The position numbers were made by a program, and so were the translations under genes. This document shows positions 55,166 through 64,000 of a stretch of 64,000 nucleotides of DNA, piece after piece. Numbering within the stretch: the stretch's first letter is position 1; every line of letters begins with the position of its first letter. The notes below the pieces were generated by a model, which was given only the letters and a program-made list of their open reading frames with translations, was not told the origin of the DNA and searched no databases. The DNA is from DATKMP01 sp963790045. GTDB lineage: Bacteria; Bacteroidota; Ignavibacteria; UBA10030. The stretch lies in assembly GCA_963790045.1 (NCBI GenBank), contig CAWBMS010000013.1, positions 172,748 to 236,747 of the forward strand, in the 5' to 3' direction.

Positions 55166-56089
55166 TTACCGTTTTTTTTGTTTAAAATATTCTGCCGTTT
55201 GTTTTAAACCATCTTGCAGCAGCACGGTTGGTTTCCATCCCAACGTGCGTTGAATTTTTTCCGCACTGATAACGCTGCGCATTTGCTCGCCCGCTTTTGC
55301 CGGTGCATGCTGTTTGGAACATGATGGATTGAGTTGATCGCGCAACACGCGGAACAATACATTCACATCCGTTTCGATTCCTGTACCGATATTGAAGATG
55401 TTCGTGCCGTTATACTTCAATGCCAACACATTTGCACGCACGACATCGCCTACGAATACATAATCGCGCGTTTGTTTTCCATCGCCGTTGATGATGGGCT
55501 GCTCGCCTTTCAATAATTTATCGCAAAAGATGGCAACCACACCGGCTTCGCCATGCGGATTCTGTCGCGGGCCGTACACATTGGCATACCGCAGAATAAC
55601 ATGATCCATGCCATATACGGCTTTATAGAAAAATAAATATTTTTCTGTCGTGAGTTTTGTGATGCCGTACGGCGACAACGGCCGCAGCGGATGTTCTTCG
55701 TCGGCTGGAAAATAATCCTGCTCGCCGTAAATTGCGCCGCCGGTCGATGAAAATATTATTTTCTTTACGCCATGCGTTCGCGCGTTTTCCAGTACGTTCA
55801 GTACGCCCAACACATTCACCGACGCATCAAATTGTGGGTCTGCTACCGACCGGCGCACATCCATTTGTGCGGCAAGATGGTTGACAACATCGATGTGTTC
55901 TTTGCGAAAAACTTCTTCTAATGTTTCGCTGCGAATATCTAGTTGGTAGAATGTTGCCTTCGAATTAACGTTTTCGCGTACACCACCGGAAAGATCATCC
56001 ACAATGACAACGTGATGCCCTTCCGCAATGTATGCATCTGCAATGTGCGAGCCGATGAAACCTGCTGCACCGGTAATAAGAATGTTCAA
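55166..56089 (-). CDS. NAD-dependent sugar epimerase/dehydratase (UDP-glucose 4-epimerase-like)
   Basis: 307-residue extended short-chain dehydrogenase. The Rossmann motif GAAGFIGSHIADAY, VVIVDDLSGG, the SSTGGAIYG catalytic Ser region and catalytic YGITKLTTEKYLFFYK are present, followed by RYANVYGPRQNPHGEAGVVA. Its substrate is probably a UDP-sugar used in surface polysaccharide. It shares the strand with purD and a glycosyltransferase further upstream. Confidence 0.9.
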   Translation of the reverse strand: MNILITGAAGFIGSHIADAYIAEGHHVVIVDDLSGGVRENVNSKATFYQLDIRSETLEEVFRKEHIDVVNHLAAQMDVRRSVADPQFDASVNVLGVLNVLENARTHGVKKIIFSSTGGAIYGEQDYFPADEEHPLRPLSPYGITKLTTEKYLFFYKAVYGMDHVILRYANVYGPRQNPHGEAGVVAIFCDKLLKGEQPIINGDGKQTRDYVFVGDVVRANVLALKYNGTNIFNIGTGIETDVNVLFRVLRDQLNPSCSKQHAPAKAGEQMRSVISAEKIQRTLGWKPTVLLQDGLKQTAEYFKQKKR

Positions 56090-56103
56090 GGTTGATTCCT
56101 TTA

Positions 56104-57397
56104 TTATTTCTGATGAAGATAGTTGAGTGCTTTTTTTCCGATATCACTTCGATAGTATGCACCGTCAAACGTAATTTGTTCGACTGCTTTATATGCCGCA
56201 CGAATAGTATTTTCTAATTCATTCCGATAGCCGACTGCCGTGACGCCCAGCACCCGGCCGCCTGCTGTCACGATAGAATTGTTGTGGCGTTTGGTTCCGG
56301 CATGGAACACCACGGTTCCTTCTTCCGGTTTGAAACGATCCAAACCAAAAATTTCTTTGCCGGTTGAATATGCATCGGGATAGCCCTGCGACGCCATCAC
56401 CACACAAACCGCGCTGGCATTATGCTGCTTCACCATTGCCGGTTTGAAACGGCGCTCGGCGATGCTCAAGAATATTTCCGCGAGGTCGCCGTCAATAAGC
56501 GGCACAACCACTTGCGTTTCAGGATCGCCAAAGCGGCAATTGTATTCTAATGTTTTGGGTCCGCTTGCCGTCAACATCAATCCGACAAATAAACAACCGC
56601 GATACGGCATGTTCTTGTTCCATGCCGTCCAAGGTCGGGCGAATAATTTCTTGAATAGTACGTTGCAATACATCGAACGTTACCACCGGTGCAGGAGCAT
56701 ACGCACCCATTCCGCCGGTGTTTTTTCCGAGATCATTATCTAAAACACGTTTGTGATCCTGTGCCGGTGCAAGCACGGTGAATTGATCGCCGTCTGTTAA
56801 GACGAAGACCGATGCTTCTTCACCGGATAAAAATTCTTCCACCACTACGCGATCTCCGGCAGCACCGAACGCATTCTTCTTCATGATTTCATCAAGCGCA
56901 AGTTGTGCTTCCTGCACGGAATTGCAAATCAGCACACCTTTGCCCGCTGCCAATCCATCCGCTTTGATGACGATCGGCAGAGGATGATGTTCTAAGTACG
57001 TTTGCGCTTCACGCAATTCATTCTTTGCAAACGAACGATGTTTTGCGGTTGGAATGTGATGATGCTCCATAAATTTTTTTGAAAAAACTTTGCTGCCTTC
57101 TAATTGCGCGGCAGCTTTGCTGGGCCCAAAAATTTTCAACCCATTTTTCTCAAACACATCGACAATGCCTTCGACTAACGGCTGTTCCGGTCCCACAACG
57201 GTCAAATCGATTTTTTCTTCCTTTGCAAATTTCAATAATCCTTTGACGTCGTTCGCCTTCAACGGTACCGACGCTGCAAATTGTTCGATGCCAGGGTTAC
57301 CGGGAGCGCAGAAAATTTTTTCCACCGACGGGCTTTGATGAAGCTTCCAGATCAACGCGTGCTCGCGCCCGCCTGCACCAAGAACAAGAATTTTCAT
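56104..57397 (-). CDS. purD: Phosphoribosylamine-glycine ligase (frameshift near 56610)
   Basis: GAR synthetase, second step of purine synthesis. First frame: KILVLGAGGREHALIWKLHQ, TVVGPEQPLVEGIVD, the ATP-grasp part IVIKADGLAAGKGVLI and DHKRVLDNDLGKNTGGMGAY. Near 56610 a one-base shift leads to PYRGCLFVGLML, LEYNCRFGDPETQVVVPLID and the C-terminal domain to 56104. The joined length of about 430 residues is normal. Its start overlaps the glycosyltransferase stop (57394-57397). Probably a sequence error. Confidence 0.93.
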
Positions 57398-58713
57398 GAT
57401 TCACGTTCTTTCTTCATTACAATGGTCCCGCGGTCGTAATCAATCAAAAATTCAAAAATCTTAGCAAGCTCACCGGTCAAAGTAAAACGATTCAATCGAT
57501 TCAAAAATTCTTGAGACGTATGTTCTAACTTTCTCGCTTCAAATTTTCTAAACATTTCTACAATCGTCTGCTCATGCGCACGAACATCTTTTAACGGAAC
57601 ACAGTGTGCCACACCGCTTTCATGCAACAATTGTTTTGTGTATCCGTCAACAACGGAGGCAAGAATGGGTTTGCGCGTGGCAAAATATTCATACAACTTG
57701 CCCGGCGTTTGATAATCGTTGTCGAGCACAAACCAGAGCGCATCTGCCTCCGACATTAATTTTGTACATTCCCGATGAGGAAGATAATTATGAAAAGTGA
57801 CGACGTTTTGAAGATTGAATCTTTTCGTTAACAACAATTCTTCATTCCGCATTGAACCGATAAGATGCACTTCGATGCGTCCGCGTATTTTTGGATTATC
57901 CCGTAACACATTGGAAAGCGCTTGAAAAAAGACTACAGGATTTCGGTCTCCATAAAATGTTCCGGCATGTGTAATATGCATCTTGGCGGATCGTGTACGT
58001 TTTTCATTGACCGCTGGAAAATCTTCCGGATCAAATCCTTGCGATAGAATAATCACTTCGTTGTAATTCATATTTGGATACCGGCGCAGCAATTCTTCTT
58101 TCACGCGCCGGTTGGTGACCGTAACGCGATCCGCCGCTTTTATCACACGTTTTTCCAATCGCCGGTGTAAGAGACGATGCAGCGGTGTCGGAAAATATTT
58201 AAATGGATAGTTCAGCCACGAATCCCGATAATCGACTACTAACGGCAGTTTAAATCGCTTCTTCAAAATGGTACCAATCAAGAAAGCTGTTTGGGGCGGC
58301 GCCGTTGCAAAGATAAGATCGAACTGTTCGCGTTCCAACAATTCCGTTGCCGCTTTTACTGCGGGCGATTTCCATCCGATCTTGGTGTCCGGTATAAAGA
58401 ACCAATCGCCGATATATTGTAAAATTTTGCGCGCTCGTTCCGACGGCATTTTAATAGCGACTTCTTTGGTAAAGAATCGATTCACATCGCGCGAGTTGGT
58501 GCGCACTATCCGCACGCCTGCTGCTTCGACTTCCTTCAACAACGTATCATCGAATGCAAAATATCCTGCGGGATTGACGGTGAGGACCGTGGGCTTCCAT
58601 CCATATTGAGAAAGATATTTTGCAAATTTCACCGTTCGCTGCACACCGCTTAATCCCATCGGTGGAAAATAATATGCAATAATTAAAACTTTTCGGAATC
58701 CATCGTCAGCCAT
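57394..58713 (-). CDS. Glycosyltransferase family 4 protein
   Basis: 439-residue GT-B enzyme: an N-terminal Gly-loop region (VLIIAYYFPPMGLSGVQRTV), the acceptor-domain FDLIFATAPPQTAFLIGTIL and VVDYRDSW, the linker VIILSQGFDPEDFPA, and the donor domain ITHAGTFYGDRNPVVFFQAL with DNDYQTPGKLYEYFATRKPI near the donor site. The specific sugar is unknown. It overlaps purD and starts two bases after the M24 peptidase stop. Confidence 0.87.
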   Translation of the reverse strand: MADDGFRKVLIIAYYFPPMGLSGVQRTVKFAKYLSQYGWKPTVLTVNPAGYFAFDDTLLKEVEAAGVRIVRTNSRDVNRFFTKEVAIKMPSERARKILQYIGDWFFIPDTKIGWKSPAVKAATELLEREQFDLIFATAPPQTAFLIGTILKKRFKLPLVVDYRDSWLNYPFKYFPTPLHRLLHRRLEKRVIKAADRVTVTNRRVKEELLRRYPNMNYNEVIILSQGFDPEDFPAVNEKRTRSAKMHITHAGTFYGDRNPVVFFQALSNVLRDNPKIRGRIEVHLIGSMRNEELLLTKRFNLQNVVTFHNYLPHRECTKLMSEADALWFVLDNDYQTPGKLYEYFATRKPILASVVDGYTKQLLHESGVAHCVPLKDVRAHEQTIVEMFRKFEARKLEHTSQEFLNRLNRFTLTGELAKIFEFLIDYDRGTIVMKKERES

Positions 58714-58715
58714 AC

Positions 58716-59787
58716 TTACAACACCAATAAATTTTTTGGAGATTGATTGAGAACATCACAGCCGTTCGAACGAATGACAATATCGTCTTCAATACGAACG
58801 CCAGCATAATCCGGAATATAAATGCCCGGCTCCACCGTTGTCACATTACCACTCTGCAAGATGGATGTACTCTGCGCCGAAAGCCGCAGCGGATCATGCA
58901 CATGCAGTCCAAGCCCGTGACCAAGCGAATGGATAAAATATTTTCCGTAGCCATGCTTTCGGATATGGTTACGTGCCGCAGCATCCACTGCGCGAGCGGC
59001 AACACCCTCTTTGGCAATTTCGATTGCGCGCATTTGTGCATCCAGCACGATTTGATAGATTTTTTTCATCTCAGAAGTCGGCCGGCCAATGGCAACGGTC
59101 CGTGTGATATCGCTATGATAACCACGATATTGACAGCCGAAGTCCATCACCACAAATTCGCCCTTCTTCATTTTTTTGACCGACGCTCTGGCATGCGGCA
59201 ATGCACCGCGCACACCGCTTGCGACGATCGGTTCAAACGCATCTGCATCAGCGCCGAATTTACGATGCCAATAACTGATTTCCGCTGCAATGTCGGCCTC
59301 TGATACACCCGGCTTGATGAACGGCAATATTTTTGCAAACACGAGATCCGAAAATTCCACCGCTTGCCGGATGCAACCAAGTTCTTCTTTATCTTTTACT
59401 TCCGTCAGCGTCTCGACGAGAGAAGCGGTAAGAATAATTTTTTTTCCATGCAACAATGCACGAAGCGTAGAAAATGTAAGCGCAGAAAGATATTCAGCTT
59501 CCACACCGATCCGTCGCGCATTGCCTAATAATTTTCTCTTTGCAATTTCTTGAAACAACCCATTCTGAGTAACAATCAAAGTACAGATCATGAATTTCGG
59601 CAGGCGCTTGTGTTTTGTAACGATTATCCGTAAGAAAAAAATGTCTGCGCGGCGTAACAACACACAATCCGTTGGAACCTGAAAAACCTGTCAGATAGCG
59701 AACGTGCGTTAGTTCCGAAACGATCAGCGCGTCAAGGCGCCGACGTTGCAATTCTTCACGAAGTGCTTGTAATCGTTGTGCCGTCAT
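58716..59787 (-). CDS. M24 family Xaa-Pro aminopeptidase/dipeptidase (frameshift near 59595)
   Basis: Two frames join: MTAQRLQALREELQRRRLDA, LIVSELTHVRYLTGFSGSNG from ATG 59785-59787, then (after a one-base shift near 59595) VTQNGLFQEIAKRKLLGNAR to the stop at 58716. The pita-bread domain has all five metal ligands: Asp in VVMDFGCQYRGYHSDITRT (two), His in HSLGHGLGLHVHDP, Glu in VEPGIYIPDYAG and Glu in VRIEDDIVI. The total of about 357 residues fits PepQ/PepP-like enzymes that cut next to proline. It lies nine bases after guaB. Confidence 0.9.
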
Positions 59788-59795
59788 GTAAAATG

Positions 59796-61256
59796 TTAGT
59801 GATGATAATTCGGCGCTTCTTTGGTGATGTTGATGTCGTGCGGATGGCTTTCGCGTAATCCGGCTTCCGTCATCCGAACGAACTGCGCTTTTGTTTTCAT
59901 ATCGGCAATCGTTTTGCATCCGCAGTATCCCATCGCCGCGCGTAATCCGCCGACCATCTGGTACACCGTATCGCTCAATGCGCCTTTGAACGGCACACGC
60001 CCTTCAATTCCTTCCGGCACCAATTTTTGTATGTCGTCTTCGGTGTCTTGAAAATACCGGTCTTTGCTTCCCTCTTTCATCGCAGGGAGCGATCCCATGC
60101 CGCGGTACACTTTATAACTGCGCCCTTCATATAAAACTTTTTCACCGGGGCTTTCATCCACACCGGCAAATAATCCGCCGATCATAATCGAGTCCGCACC
60201 GGCAACAATGGCTTTTGCAATATCGCCGGTTTGTTTAATGCCGCCGTCGGCAATGATGGGAACTTTGGAACGAGCGGCAGCTTTCACGCATTCCATAATC
60301 GCCGTCACTTGTGGGATGCCGACGCCTGCCACAACCCGCGTAGTACAAATGGAGCCGGGACCGATTCCCACTTTCACGCCATCGACGCCGGCTTTAATCA
60401 GATCGCGCGTCGCTTGGGCCGTTGCAACATTGCCTGCAACAATATCGACATCGTATTTTGCACGAATCCGTTTTACCATTTCCATCACGCCGACAGAATG
60501 GCCGTGCGCCGTATCGACCACCAACACATCGACGCCGGCAGCAATAAGTGCTGCAGCACGTTCAAGCGTATCTGCGGCAATACCAACTGCTGCGCCGACA
60601 CGCAACCGTCCGTGTTCATCTTTACATGCAAACGGATGCCGTTTCTTTTTCTGAATATCTTTGAACGTGATAAGCCCGCGGATTTTTCCATGCTTATCGA
60701 CCACTGGCAATTTTTCGATGCGATGCTTTTGTAAAATCTGTTCCGCTTCTTCCAGCGTCGTACCGAGCGGTGCGGTAATTAAATTGCCGGATGTCATCAC
60801 ATTGGAAATCGGCAAATCAAGATTAGGTTCGAATCGTAAATCTCGATTTGTTAAAATGCCGACAAGATTTTCTTGATCGACAATGGGAATGCCGGAGATG
60901 CTGTATTTTTTCATCACTGCAACTGCTTCACCAACAGTTTGATGAGATGAAAGTGTGATCGGTTTTTGAATCATGCCGCTTTCCGAACGTTTCACGCGAT
61001 CCACTTCTTCCGCTTGCCGTTCGATCGTCATATTTTTATGCAGAATACCGATGCCGCCTTCACGTGCAATGGCAATCGCCATCTCGGATTCTGTTACGGT
61101 ATCCATCGCCGCGCTGACCAGCGGAATATTCAACGTAATGTTTCGTGTTAGTTTCGTACGCACATCCGCTTCCCGCGGCAGCACAGAAGATTTTGACGGC
61201 ACTAACAATACATCGTCATAGGTAATTGCTTCGCCAAGTATTTTTTTTGTCAGCAT
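59796..61256 (-). CDS. guaB: Inosine-5'-monophosphate dehydrogenase
   Basis: First committed step to GMP: IMP to XMP with NAD. The 486 residues show the N-terminal ITYDDVLLVPSKSSVLPREA, a pair of CBS domains (about residues 95-205, binding regulatory nucleotides), VDVLVVDTAHGHS and the active-site loop GIGPGSICTTRVVAGVGIPQ with the catalytic Cys. The flap YRGMGSLPAM and the C-terminal RVPFKGALSDTVYQMVGGLR are intact. RBS AAAGGA lies before the ATG. No frame problems. Confidence 0.98.
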   Translation of the reverse strand: MLTKKILGEAITYDDVLLVPSKSSVLPREADVRTKLTRNITLNIPLVSAAMDTVTESEMAIAIAREGGIGILHKNMTIERQAEEVDRVKRSESGMIQKPITLSSHQTVGEAVAVMKKYSISGIPIVDQENLVGILTNRDLRFEPNLDLPISNVMTSGNLITAPLGTTLEEAEQILQKHRIEKLPVVDKHGKIRGLITFKDIQKKKRHPFACKDEHGRLRVGAAVGIAADTLERAAALIAAGVDVLVVDTAHGHSVGVMEMVKRIRAKYDVDIVAGNVATAQATRDLIKAGVDGVKVGIGPGSICTTRVVAGVGIPQVTAIMECVKAAARSKVPIIADGGIKQTGDIAKAIVAGADSIMIGGLFAGVDESPGEKVLYEGRSYKVYRGMGSLPAMKEGSKDRYFQDTEDDIQKLVPEGIEGRVPFKGALSDTVYQMVGGLRAAMGYCGCKTIADMKTKAQFVRMTEAGLRESHPHDINITKEAPNYHH

Positions 61257-61345
61257 AGAAAAATCCTTTATTCAACCGACACGCATGCGAATTCGGTGCA
61301 GTTGTACTGTTTTATTGATCTGTGAGATACGTTCCATCCCCAGAA

Positions 61346-61374
61346 AAATTAGCCAATAATCAATGGAAAAGCAA
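61346..61374 (-). promoter_or_regulatory. Candidate promoter of guaB
   Basis: On the minus strand TTGCTT (61369-61374), 17 bases, TAATTT (61346-61351), with a leader of about 84 bases. Confidence 0.4.
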
Positions 61375-61390
61375 GGCAGCAGAAAAAAGT

Positions 61391-61436
61391 AAAAAAAGGA
61401 GCCGATCTTCAATCAACATCTTCGAGTATCGGCTCC
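61391..61436 (-). terminator. Terminator of the second sigma54 activator gene
   Basis: Perfect nine-base stem ATCGGCTCC (61428-61436) and GGAGCCGAT (61398-61406), read on the minus strand and followed by seven T (61391-61397). It lies about 85 bases after the gene stop. Confidence 0.85.
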
Positions 61437-61450
61437 AAAGAAGGAGGTTC

Positions 61451-61472
61451 AGGAATAATGAGGGTTATTCCT
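61451..61472. repeat. Small hairpin between gene and terminator
   Basis: AGGAATAA (61451-61458), loop TGAGGG, TTATTCCT (61465-61472), perfect eight-base stem. It may stabilise the 3' end of the transcript. Confidence 0.35.
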
Positions 61473-61520
61473 ATTTTCTTTTACGCAAGAGCTAAGAAAA
61501 AAGTTACAACAGAAAAAATA

Positions 61521-62132
61521 TTATTCGATGTCGAGTTTGGGAAGTTTGATCTTGTACCGCTTGATTTTGAGATACAAGGTTTTGGTGGTAATGCCGAGCG
61601 TAGCAGCAGTATGGGCACGATTCCAATGATGATGCCGTAATATTTTTTCGATATACGCTTTTTCAAGTTCTTCAAGAGAAAGAAGTTGGTCCGCATTGCT
61701 TTCCATCGCCGAGATAGCCGGTGAAGACGATGCATGTAACGCCACATTCATCCACAAATCTTTCGGTTGAATTTCTTCGCCTTGGCTTACCGCCACAGCG
61801 CCTTCGATGGCATGCTCCAATTCCCGAACATTGCCGGGCCAGTCGTAACGTATCAGAACAGCCATTGCTTCTTTGCTGAGATGTTTGGTTCGTGTTTTCC
61901 GGGAAAGAAAATTTTCTACCAACAGAGGAACGTCATCTTTTCGCTCTTTTAAATCCGGCAGCCGTATGCTGACGACATTGAGCCGGTATAACAAATCTTC
62001 GCGGAAGCGGCCCGCTTGCACTTCTTCCTGTAAATTTTTATTCGATGCGGAAATGACACGCACATTTACGGTCTTGTTCACTGTGCCGCCGACACGTCGG
62101 AATTCTCCCGTTTCTAAAAATCGCAGCAGTTT
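61521..62132 (-). CDS. Sigma54-dependent activator, C-terminal part (truncated at contig join)
   Basis: The reading frame is open upstream of the first ATG: KLLRFLETGEFRRVGG precedes VNVRVISASNKNLQEEVQAG, FREDLLYRLNVVSIRLPDLK (sensor I/arginine fingers), AVLIRYDWPGNVRELEHAIE and a Fis-type helix-turn-helix (NRAHTAATLGITTKTLYLKI). This is the last third of an AAA+ activator. The Walker motifs and any receiver domain are missing because the sequence changes abruptly near 62133. It is similar in type to, but distinct from, the regulator at 52955-54313. Confidence 0.85.
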   Translation of the reverse strand, partial: KLLRFLETGEFRRVGGTVNKTVNVRVISASNKNLQEEVQAGRFREDLLYRLNVVSIRLPDLKERKDDVPLLVENFLSRKTRTKHLSKEAMAVLIRYDWPGNVRELEHAIEGAVAVSQGEEIQPKDLWMNVALHASSSPAISAMESNADQLLSLEELEKAYIEKILRHHHWNRAHTAATLGITTKTLYLKIKRYKIKLPKLDIE

Positions 62133-62531
62133 CGGCTACCCGTGGATTACATCGCGGGTACCAGCATGGGCGGCCTGGTGGGCGGTTTTTACGCCACCGG
62201 CAAGCCTGCCGACGACCTGAAGAGTATCGTCCAGAGCGCCGATTGGTCCCTGCTCCTTGCCGGCGGCACGCCCTATCAGGACTTGTCCTTCCGCCGCAAG
62301 GAAGACGCACGCGCCGTTCCCAACACCATTCAAATCGGTCTAAAAAATGGCCCCACCCTTCCGCCGGGTCTCAACACTGGCCACCAGGTCAATCTCTTCA
62401 TTGACCGGGAAACTCTTCCCTATTCCGAGTTGTCTTCTTTCGACGGTCTGCCCATTCCCTTTCGCTGTGTTTCCACCGAACTCGTTTCCGGCAAGCCGTA
62501 CATCTTTCAGGATGGCTCCCTTTCCGACGCG
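62133..62531 (+). CDS. Patatin-like phospholipase fragment (both ends missing)
   Basis: From about 62133 the plus frame reads LPVDYIAGTSMGGLVGGFYA, the nucleophile elbow GTSMGG of patatin-like lipases, and continues SIVQSADWSLLLAGG, then LPIPFRCVSTELVSG and FQDGSLSDA, where the family would go on to the catalytic Asp region. No start codon fits: a stop lies in frame at 62115. The 3' side joins directly to a different gene. GC is visibly higher than in the rest of the window. Confidence 0.75.
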
Positions 62532-62846
62532 CACGGCACCGGCGTGGTCATTGGCGAAACGTGCCGCATTGGCAATCGCGTGCGTATCTACCAAGGCGTT
62601 ACACTAGGAGCCAAGTCGTTTCCACTCGATAGTCACGGACGACCGATCAAAGGTATCGAACGACACCCCATTGTTGAAGACGACGTGGTGATTTATGCCG
62701 GCGCGACGATTTTGGGGCGAATCACGATCGGCAAGGGTTCATCAATCGGCGGCAATGTGTGGTTGACGCGCAGCGTGCCGGCCTCAAGCAGGATCACTCA
62801 GGCAGAAGTCAGACAAGAACAATTCGATCAAGGTGGAGGAATCTAG
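62532..62846 (+). CDS. Serine O-acetyltransferase fragment, C-terminal half
   Basis: In frame with the patatin piece, the protein switches to left-handed beta-helix sequence typical of CysE/SAT: HGTGVVIGETCRIGNRVRIY, QGVTLGAKSFPLD, GIERHPIVEDDVVIYAGATI, LGRITIGKGSSIGGNVWLTR. The catalytic His of the DHGTG loop is retained, while the N-terminal helical domain is absent. The in-frame join near 62530 has no biological precedent I know and looks artificial. Confidence 0.75.
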   Translation, partial: HGTGVVIGETCRIGNRVRIYQGVTLGAKSFPLDSHGRPIKGIERHPIVEDDVVIYAGATILGRITIGKGSSIGGNVWLTRSVPASSRITQAEVRQEQFDQGGGI

Positions 62847-62925
62847 TTCCGAGAAATCATAGAAAAGGCGCTGTCCTCGCGCGGGAACTACTTGACTGTT
62901 GGTGCGCCACAACTTACCAATAGTC

Positions 62926-63639
62926 ATGGTCAAACAGACAGTGCGCGCGACCGTGGCGCAACGCGCTCGCGGCAAGAGCAGTCAGGGGCGGCAACAGCCG
63001 CAAGCAAAAAAAGCTTCTGCGGCGCAGGATCCTAAACCACATGCTCGCATTGATCGCAGCAACGGTGCGCCGCCTCTTGATGCTGAAGCACCTGACGTCG
63101 GTGAAGTTTTACGGGGCCTGCGCAATGAACGTGGTCTATCACTGGATCGACTTGCCAATGACTCTGGTGTTAGTCGCGCGATGCTCAGTCAAATCGAACT
63201 CGGACATAGCGCGCCGACAATAACGGTATTGTGGCGAATCGCCCGGGCACTGAGCGTACCGTTTTCCACCCTGCTCGGCACGACCGAAACTGAGGACCCG
63301 CTCGTGCTGCGGGCTGATCGCGCCAAGATCTTGCGTTCCGTCGATGGTAGCTTTTCCACCCGAGCACTGTTTCCGCTCGACAAGGCTCACACGGTTGAGT
63401 TCTATGAGCTTCGGCTCAAGGGTGACTCCAATGAAGTGGCCGAAGCTCATGCGCCGGGAACGACCGAAAACCTGGTAGTGACTCACGGGGTCCTCGATGT
63501 CATCGTCGGCAGCCGCCAGATCACGCTACGCGCTGGCGATGCGACGTATTTTTTGGCGGATGAGGCACACGAATATCGCAACACTGGCTCACATGACGTC
63601 ATCGCCTATTTGGTGATGACCTACTCTCGGAACCAGTGA
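62926..63639 (+). CDS. XRE-family regulator with cupin sensor domain
   Basis: About 237 residues from the GTG/ATG region at 62926: a basic Ala/Gln-rich N-terminus, an XRE helix-turn-helix (VGEVLRGLRNERGLSLDRLA, then GVSRAMLSQIELGHSAPTIT) and a C-terminal cupin (PGTTENLVVTHGVLDVIVGS, then LRAGDATYFLADEAHEYRNT). The layout is that of small-molecule-sensing repressors such as those for amino-acid or polyamine use. An alternative start at 62899 adds nine residues. Codon use is GC-rich, unlike genes before 62.1 kb. Confidence 0.85.
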   Translation: MVKQTVRATVAQRARGKSSQGRQQPQAKKASAAQDPKPHARIDRSNGAPPLDAEAPDVGEVLRGLRNERGLSLDRLANDSGVSRAMLSQIELGHSAPTITVLWRIARALSVPFSTLLGTTETEDPLVLRADRAKILRSVDGSFSTRALFPLDKAHTVEFYELRLKGDSNEVAEAHAPGTTENLVVTHGVLDVIVGSRQITLRAGDATYFLADEAHEYRNTGSHDVIAYLVMTYSRNQ

Positions 63640-63687
63640 ATGGACAAGGCCTGGCATCACCGCGCCGAACACCACCATGGCCAGCGG

Positions 63688-64000
63688 CTAGAATACGGGT
63701 TCTGCAAACACCACGACAACGTACATTTGTAGGACATCCGTCCCCCCATTCTTGAATACTTGTGTGCTATCCGCGCTGAACGTGACTGAGTCGCCTGGTG
63801 ATAGTCTCACCAAGTCATCTCCGGAAGTGAGCTCGAGTATTCCGCGGGAAACGACAATGCTTTCGACCGTGCCTGACTCATGGGAATGAACCGGCTCGCT
63901 GGCGCCGGCACTCAAGGTCCACTCGTAGAACTCAAATCTGCGTGGGCTCTTGGGGGGAAACAATGCTCGAACGCGAGTTGACGCACTAGCAGTCGGAATG
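63688..64000 (-). CDS. Cupin-domain protein, partial (probable C-terminus of a second XRE-cupin regulator)
   Basis: The minus frame is open to the right edge; the TTG at 63961-63963 is internal (TASTRVRALFPP precedes FEFYEWTLSAGA). The visible part is a cupin: EPVHSHESGTVESIVVSRGI, LELTSGDDLVRLSPGDSVTF, QVFKNGGTDVLQMYVVVV. Its opening (RALFPP...RFEFYEWTL) parallels RALFPLDKAHTVEFYELRL of the neighbouring regulator, so the missing N-terminus is probably an XRE helix-turn-helix domain. The two face each other tail to tail. Confidence 0.75.
   Translation of the reverse strand, partial: IPTASASTRVRALFPPKSPRRFEFYEWTLSAGASEPVHSHESGTVESIVVSRGILELTSGDDLVRLSPGDSVTFSADSTQVFKNGGTDVLQMYVVVVFAEPVF

Noticed and set aside
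22735..59600. Programmed ribosomal frameshifting as explanation for split genes
   Set aside because: The break sites share no slippery heptamer or downstream structure, and the affected families are not known to use frameshifting.
61458..61640. Plus-strand open frame with a good AAGGAGG in front
   Set aside because: It is antisense to the conserved helix-turn-helix of the sigma54 activator, and its product shows no family pattern.

Overview
The window looks like a metagenomic contig from a member of the Bacteroidota/Chlorobiota/Ignavibacteriota (FCB) group, most likely an Ignavibacteria-like anaerobe. The pointers are a short SigA/RpoD of the Bacteroidota type (about 285 residues), a nuo operon lacking nuoE, nuoF and nuoG, a B12-dependent (class II) ribonucleotide reductase, an [FeFe]-hydrogenase, a ManC-PMM fusion, and moderate GC (roughly 45-48% by eye). 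I made no database comparison, so the lineage is inference.

Layout. 1-7867 (minus): nuoA-B-[hicA-hicB]-C-D-H-I-J-K-L, the membrane and Q modules of complex I with a HicAB toxin-antitoxin pair inside the operon. 7996-8774 (minus): receiver-PAS protein. 9344-13269 (plus): NuoE-like, NuoF-like and [FeFe]-hydrogenase HydA subunits of a probable NAD(P)-linked or electron-bifurcating hydrogenase. It is followed by a terminator and a candidate small RNA with its own promoter and terminator (13477-13587). 13816-18139: a restriction-modification island with a type IIG-like fused enzyme, a DUF559 nuclease and a DUF559 remnant, bracketed by inverted copies of a 50-nt REP-like hairpin. 18280-24972 (plus): purM, a DUF2721 protein and an exopolysaccharide cluster with damaged genes. 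25011-30305 (minus): hrcA-grpE-dnaJ-comEA-pilM-rsmD-coaD. 30487-31605: carA. 31837-34598: nrdJ. 35113-36932: acyl-CoA synthetase. 36948-45472 (minus): SPOR proteins, deoC, fmt, def, an NlpC/P60 lipoprotein, rpoD, deoB, a small zinc-ribbon protein and a GAF-GGDEF protein. 45672-52718 (plus): ManC-PMM fusion, PTS IIA, hisS, lgt, rlmB and two hypotheticals. 52955-62132 (minus): NtrC-type regulator, a hypothetical, an epimerase, purD, a glycosyltransferase, an M24 peptidase, guaB and the C-terminal half of a second sigma54 activator.

Quality. At least eleven reading-frame breaks fall in otherwise intact genes, including the essential or near-essential hisS, purD and nrdJ (two breaks). At least two of these lie in homopolymers, so I treat most as sequence errors. 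From about 62133 to the end the sequence becomes GC-rich and consists of gene pieces joined abruptly (patatin fragment, serine acetyltransferase tail, XRE-cupin regulator, partial cupin protein). This is best read as a chimeric assembly end from a proteobacterium-like source.

Regulation. Hand-found promoters throughout the main part share the form TTGnnn - 16/17 nt - TAnnTT. Several genes overlap by ATGA, which points to translationally coupled operons. No tRNA, rRNA, CRISPR array or complete insertion sequence was seen.
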